A stretch of DNA of 64,000 nucleotides from Exiguobacterium sp. s122 (GTDB lineage Bacteria; Bacillota; Bacilli; Exiguobacteriales; Exiguobacteriaceae), in NCBI RefSeq assembly GCF_018618475.1, contig NZ_JACSMD010000002.1:62001-126000 (forward strand), read 5' to 3'. Both the position numbers and the translations under genes were made by a program. The stretch's first letter is position 1; each line of letters opens with the position of its first letter. Of the stretch, positions 62,077 to 64,000 are shown piece by piece. The notes under the pieces are model-generated. The model searched no databases and had not been told where the DNA came from. It worked only from the letters and a program-made list of their open reading frames with translations.

Positions 62077-62490
62077 TTATAGCTGGACTTCTTGAGGCGG
62101 TTGTCCTTTCTTGTTCATGACCCGCATCGATTCCGGTGTGACTTTCAAGATGACGAGTTTTGGATCATCTGGACCGTCGAACCAGCCTTCGAGCTTCTCG
62201 TTCCATACTTTCTCTTTCATCGACTCATCGTCCGAGACGGTTGTCTCCCCTAAAATCTCCAAATACGTATCGCCGACTCCGTCGCCATCATAGCCGATTA
62301 AAATATGTGTATATGGGTTGTTTTTCAATTCGTCCACTTTATCCGTGTCTTTCGAAGTCGCGGTATAGAGCGTCAACTCGTCGTGGAAAAACGTCATGTA
62401 GCGGCTGTGCGGTTTCCCCTTATAAACGGTCGCCATCGTCCCAACGTTACTATGATTTAAAATTTCTTTTGCCGTTTGCATTGCATCCAT
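62077..62490 (-). CDS. PNPOx-like general stress protein (YdaG-like)
   Basis: This 137-residue split-barrel flavin-binding protein has GTMATVYKGKPHSRYMTFFHDELTLYTATSKDTDKVDELKNNPYTHILIG, the pattern of the pyridoxamine-phosphate-oxidase-like stress proteins (GS26/YdaG). ATG 62490 follows AAGGAGGG at 8 nt; the longer frame to 62553 overlaps a terminator and is not used. Catalytic activity is not established for the group. Confidence 0.88.
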   Translation of the reverse strand: MDAMQTAKEILNHSNVGTMATVYKGKPHSRYMTFFHDELTLYTATSKDTDKVDELKNNPYTHILIGYDGDGVGDTYLEILGETTVSDDESMKEKVWNEKLEGWFDGPDDPKLVILKVTPESMRVMNKKGQPPQEVQL

Positions 62491-62553
62491 CTCGAATACC
62501 CTCCTTGTAATTGTCACTCGTATACTCTTCCCCGGGTACACGCGATTAAACAC

Positions 62554-62584
62554 AAAAAAACCTGTCCGCAGATGCGGACAGGTT
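62554..62584 (-). terminator. Terminator of csp
   Basis: AACCTGTCCGCA / TGCGGACAGGTT stem, T-run on the minus strand (62560-62554). Confidence 0.88.
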
Positions 62585-62610
62585 ATAAAATTCCTTAGGA
62601 TTAAGGAAGA

Positions 62611-62811
62611 TTAGATTTTTTCAACGTTAGAAGCTTGTGGGCCACGAGCTCCGTCAGTGATTTCGAAAGTTACTGCTTGGCCTTCTTCAAGTGTCTTGAA
62701 GCCGTCGCCTTGGATTGCTGAGAAGTGTACGAATACGTCGTCTCCGCCTTCCATTTCGATGAAGCCGTAACCTTTTTCTGAGTTAAACCATTTTACTTTA
62801 CCTGTGTTCAT
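62611..62811 (-). CDS. Cold-shock protein (CspA/CspB family)
   Basis: This 66-residue OB-fold RNA chaperone has RNP1 KGYGFIEM and RNP2 VFVHFSAI motifs. It starts [14 protein letters not shown] and ends [10 protein letters not shown], the standard CspB length. SD AGGAGGG lies 6 nt upstream. It has a long 5' leader (about 155 nt) with a strong hairpin-T-run, so expression is probably set in the leader. The genus often has several csp genes, so paralogues may exist elsewhere. Confidence 0.96.
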   Translation of the reverse strand: MNTGKVKWFNSEKGYGFIEMEGGDDVFVHFSAIQGDGFKTLEEGQAVTFEITDGARGPQASNVEKI

Positions 62812-62873
62812 AATGAACCCTCCTGAAATAAACGCTGAGCGTTATAGTAGTGCCTTACTAGAAAAAACTGACC

Positions 62874-62933
62874 AAAAAAAAGCACAAACCTTTGGGATTA
62901 TCTTAAAACGAAAAATAATCCAAAGCGTTTGTG
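62874..62933 (-). terminator. Terminator-like hairpin in the csp leader
   Basis: Long imperfect stem (CACAAACC..., 62883-62901, with the complementary arm ending GTTTGTG at 62933), then eight T on the minus strand (62881-62874). It lies between the csp promoter and the csp start codon. Confidence 0.65.
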
Positions 62934-62971
62934 AATTATGTTTCCAGCTATTCTTAATTAAGCACATATGT

Positions 62972-63000
62972 AATATACCACGGACAAATGCTTCTGTCTA
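62972..63000 (-). promoter_or_regulatory. Promoter of csp
   Basis: TAGACA (63000-62995), 17-nt spacer, extended -10 TGGTATATT with TATATT at 62977-62972. Predicted start is near 62965. Confidence 0.65.
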
Positions 63001-63078
63001 CTAAATACTTCGGTTTGCTAAAAACACTTCGAATTCGGGTACAGTCAGAGGGAAACCACGACTAGGAGGAGACAGACC

Positions 63079-64000
63079 ATGAAAGCCATCAACCGATCGA
63101 ATCCTCACGCTACGATTCGCGCCTGCTCTGCTTACACAGAAGAACATTTGTGGGCGGAGACGCTTGCTTGGCACGAAGCGACTCGTCGTGAGCGTTACCC
63201 GCATCAACATCATATGGAACCGTCACGTCTTCCGTTGACTGAACGGATCGCGCCGGTGACGACTGCCCTCCCTCTCGAAGTGACAGACGACATGGTGCGA
63301 CCCGTTTGGATGAGACGGCTTGACGCAGAATACTTGAACTTGACGCAAGCGACGACAAAGCAAGTCGATGTGACCGAGTACGGGGCCGTCGGGGACGGCA
63401 TGACGGACTGCACCCTCGCTTTTCGTCTCGCCCTCCGTTCGAACCGGCGCGTGCACGTGCCAGCCGGGACATTCATCGTCCGCGGGATTCGAATCCCGTC
63501 GAACTGCGTGCTCGTCGGGGCCGGGCAAAGTCAGACGGTGATCAAGCTCGCCGACAAGGCGCCGAAACATCGACGCCTGCTCCGAAATACGACGCCGTTT
63601 CGCGGCAATCACCATATTGAGGTCGCCCATCTCACACTCGATTGGAATGTCGATCGTCTCGGAGACGTCGAACGGACAGCGAGTGGCGATACGGCATCGA
63701 GTGCGTTAACGTTCGCCCACGTCACGTTCGGCTGGGTTCATCACGTGACGGCGAAAAATGCCGGATTGCATGCGTTTGATATCACGGCCCCCCACTATCA
63801 TTATCTCGGGGACGGCTTACGAGCGGCGAACGGGAGCCGGTACGTCTGGCTCGACCGATGCGAGGCGACCCGTTACGGGGACGATGGCATCACGACCCAT
63901 CATAGCGACGCCATCTATATCACGAACTGTTATTGTCATCATCCACACGGTCGCACCCATACGGCCGGTTTTTCGAACTCGAACGGGATCGAAGTGGACG
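63079..64000 (+). CDS. Right-handed beta-helix (pectate-lyase-like) protein, partial
   Basis: The 3' end runs off the window. ATG 63079 follows GGAGGAGA (63065-63072). The first 90 residues are a His/Arg-rich lead without a signal peptide. From about residue 95 the protein shows the pectate_lyase_3 start (VDVTEYGAVGDGMTDCTLAFRLAL), then PAGTFIVRGIRIPSNCVLVGAG and repeated short strands (IEVAHLTLDWNV, YVWLDRCEATRYGDDGITTHHSD) typical of the parallel beta-helix of glycosyl hydrolase 28-like proteins and phage tailspikes. It may be an enzyme for wall or envelope polysaccharide, but no catalytic residues can be assigned from this part. Confidence 0.8.
   Translation, partial: MKAINRSNPHATIRACSAYTEEHLWAETLAWHEATRRERYPHQHHMEPSRLPLTERIAPVTTALPLEVTDDMVRPVWMRRLDAEYLNLTQATTKQVDVTEYGAVGDGMTDCTLAFRLALRSNRRVHVPAGTFIVRGIRIPSNCVLVGAGQSQTVIKLADKAPKHRRLLRNTTPFRGNHHIEVAHLTLDWNVDRLGDVERTASGDTASSALTFAHVTFGWVHHVTAKNAGLHAFDITAPHYHYLGDGLRAANGSRYVWLDRCEATRYGDDGITTHHSDAIYITNCYCHHPHGRTHTAGFSNSNGIEVD

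Overview
The window reads as a dense chromosomal segment of a low-to-mid GC Bacillota, most likely Exiguobacterium or a close Bacillales relative. This is inferred from gene content (bacillithiol deacetylase bshB2 with yojF, lutABC, a ypcP-type exonuclease, cbpA-like protein, T-box, preQ1-I and purine riboswitches, PurR boxes, strong AGGAGG Shine-Dalgarno sites, many TTG/GTG starts) and not from a database match. I see no rRNA, tRNA, CRISPR array, insertion sequence or prophage. Almost every gene pair is separated by a clear intrinsic terminator, many of them bidirectional. Bases 1-184 hold no gene I can support.

Layout. 0.2-2.1 kb: a small unknown protein and the flagellar stator pair motA-motB. 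2.1-6.0 kb (minus): flavin disulfide reductase-like protein with a DUF1499 protein, then a sensor kinase/response regulator pair. 6.1-8.0 kb: HAD phosphatase and an alpha/beta hydrolase. 8.0-9.9 kb (minus): an aromatic amino acid hydroxylase under a T-box, probably tyrosine-responsive. 10-12 kb (minus): ung, azoreductase and a MarR repressor. 12-17 kb: lipid kinase, GNAT, cbpA-like, pdxK, yojF-bshB2. 17-20.3 kb (minus): uppP, an MFS gene with an in-frame stop near its only good start, a DJ-1 protein, and 3-methyladenine glycosylase. 20.5-25.6 kb: NUDIX, an NhaC-type antiporter, the preQ1 riboswitch-queCDEF operon, and a TVP38 membrane protein.

25.7-34.3 kb: DIP1984, a His-tailed membrane protein, GNAT, trmH, a PTS IIBC gene with two LacI/CcpA-type operators, an EEP phosphatase, MFS, and an NCS2 permease. 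34.3-37.5 kb (minus): RDD and NAD(P)-binding proteins, and the guanine riboswitch-xpt-pbuX operon. 37.6-44.4 kb: NAD(P)-binding protein, ABC-F, DUF418, ppaC, a 44-aa acidic protein, HesB-like, and a LacI regulator. 44.7-49 kb: a PurR-type purine permease and lutABC. 49-53.4 kb: a padR-DUF4097 operon, an orphan kinase and gdh. 53.5-64 kb: CNNM/CorC protein, ypcP, catE/hxlR, an S66 peptidase preceded by DnaA boxes, an XRE-TPR regulator facing an MFS pump, DUF3817, DoxX, a PNPOx-like stress protein, csp with a terminator in its leader, and a beta-helix protein cut by the right edge.

Themes. Several loci fit one stress physiology: handling of quinones and other electrophiles (azoR, MarR, CatE-like dioxygenase, HxlR with a conserved Cys, DoxX, bacillithiol synthesis). 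Three promoters share a TATAC-N5-GTATA operator, which suggests a small MarR regulon. Two loci 12.5 kb apart, the aromatic hydroxylase and the NhaC antiporter, share an 18-bp palindrome that I cannot assign to a known regulator. I did not find a defence system or a large unknown cluster. The newest-looking signals here are regulatory.
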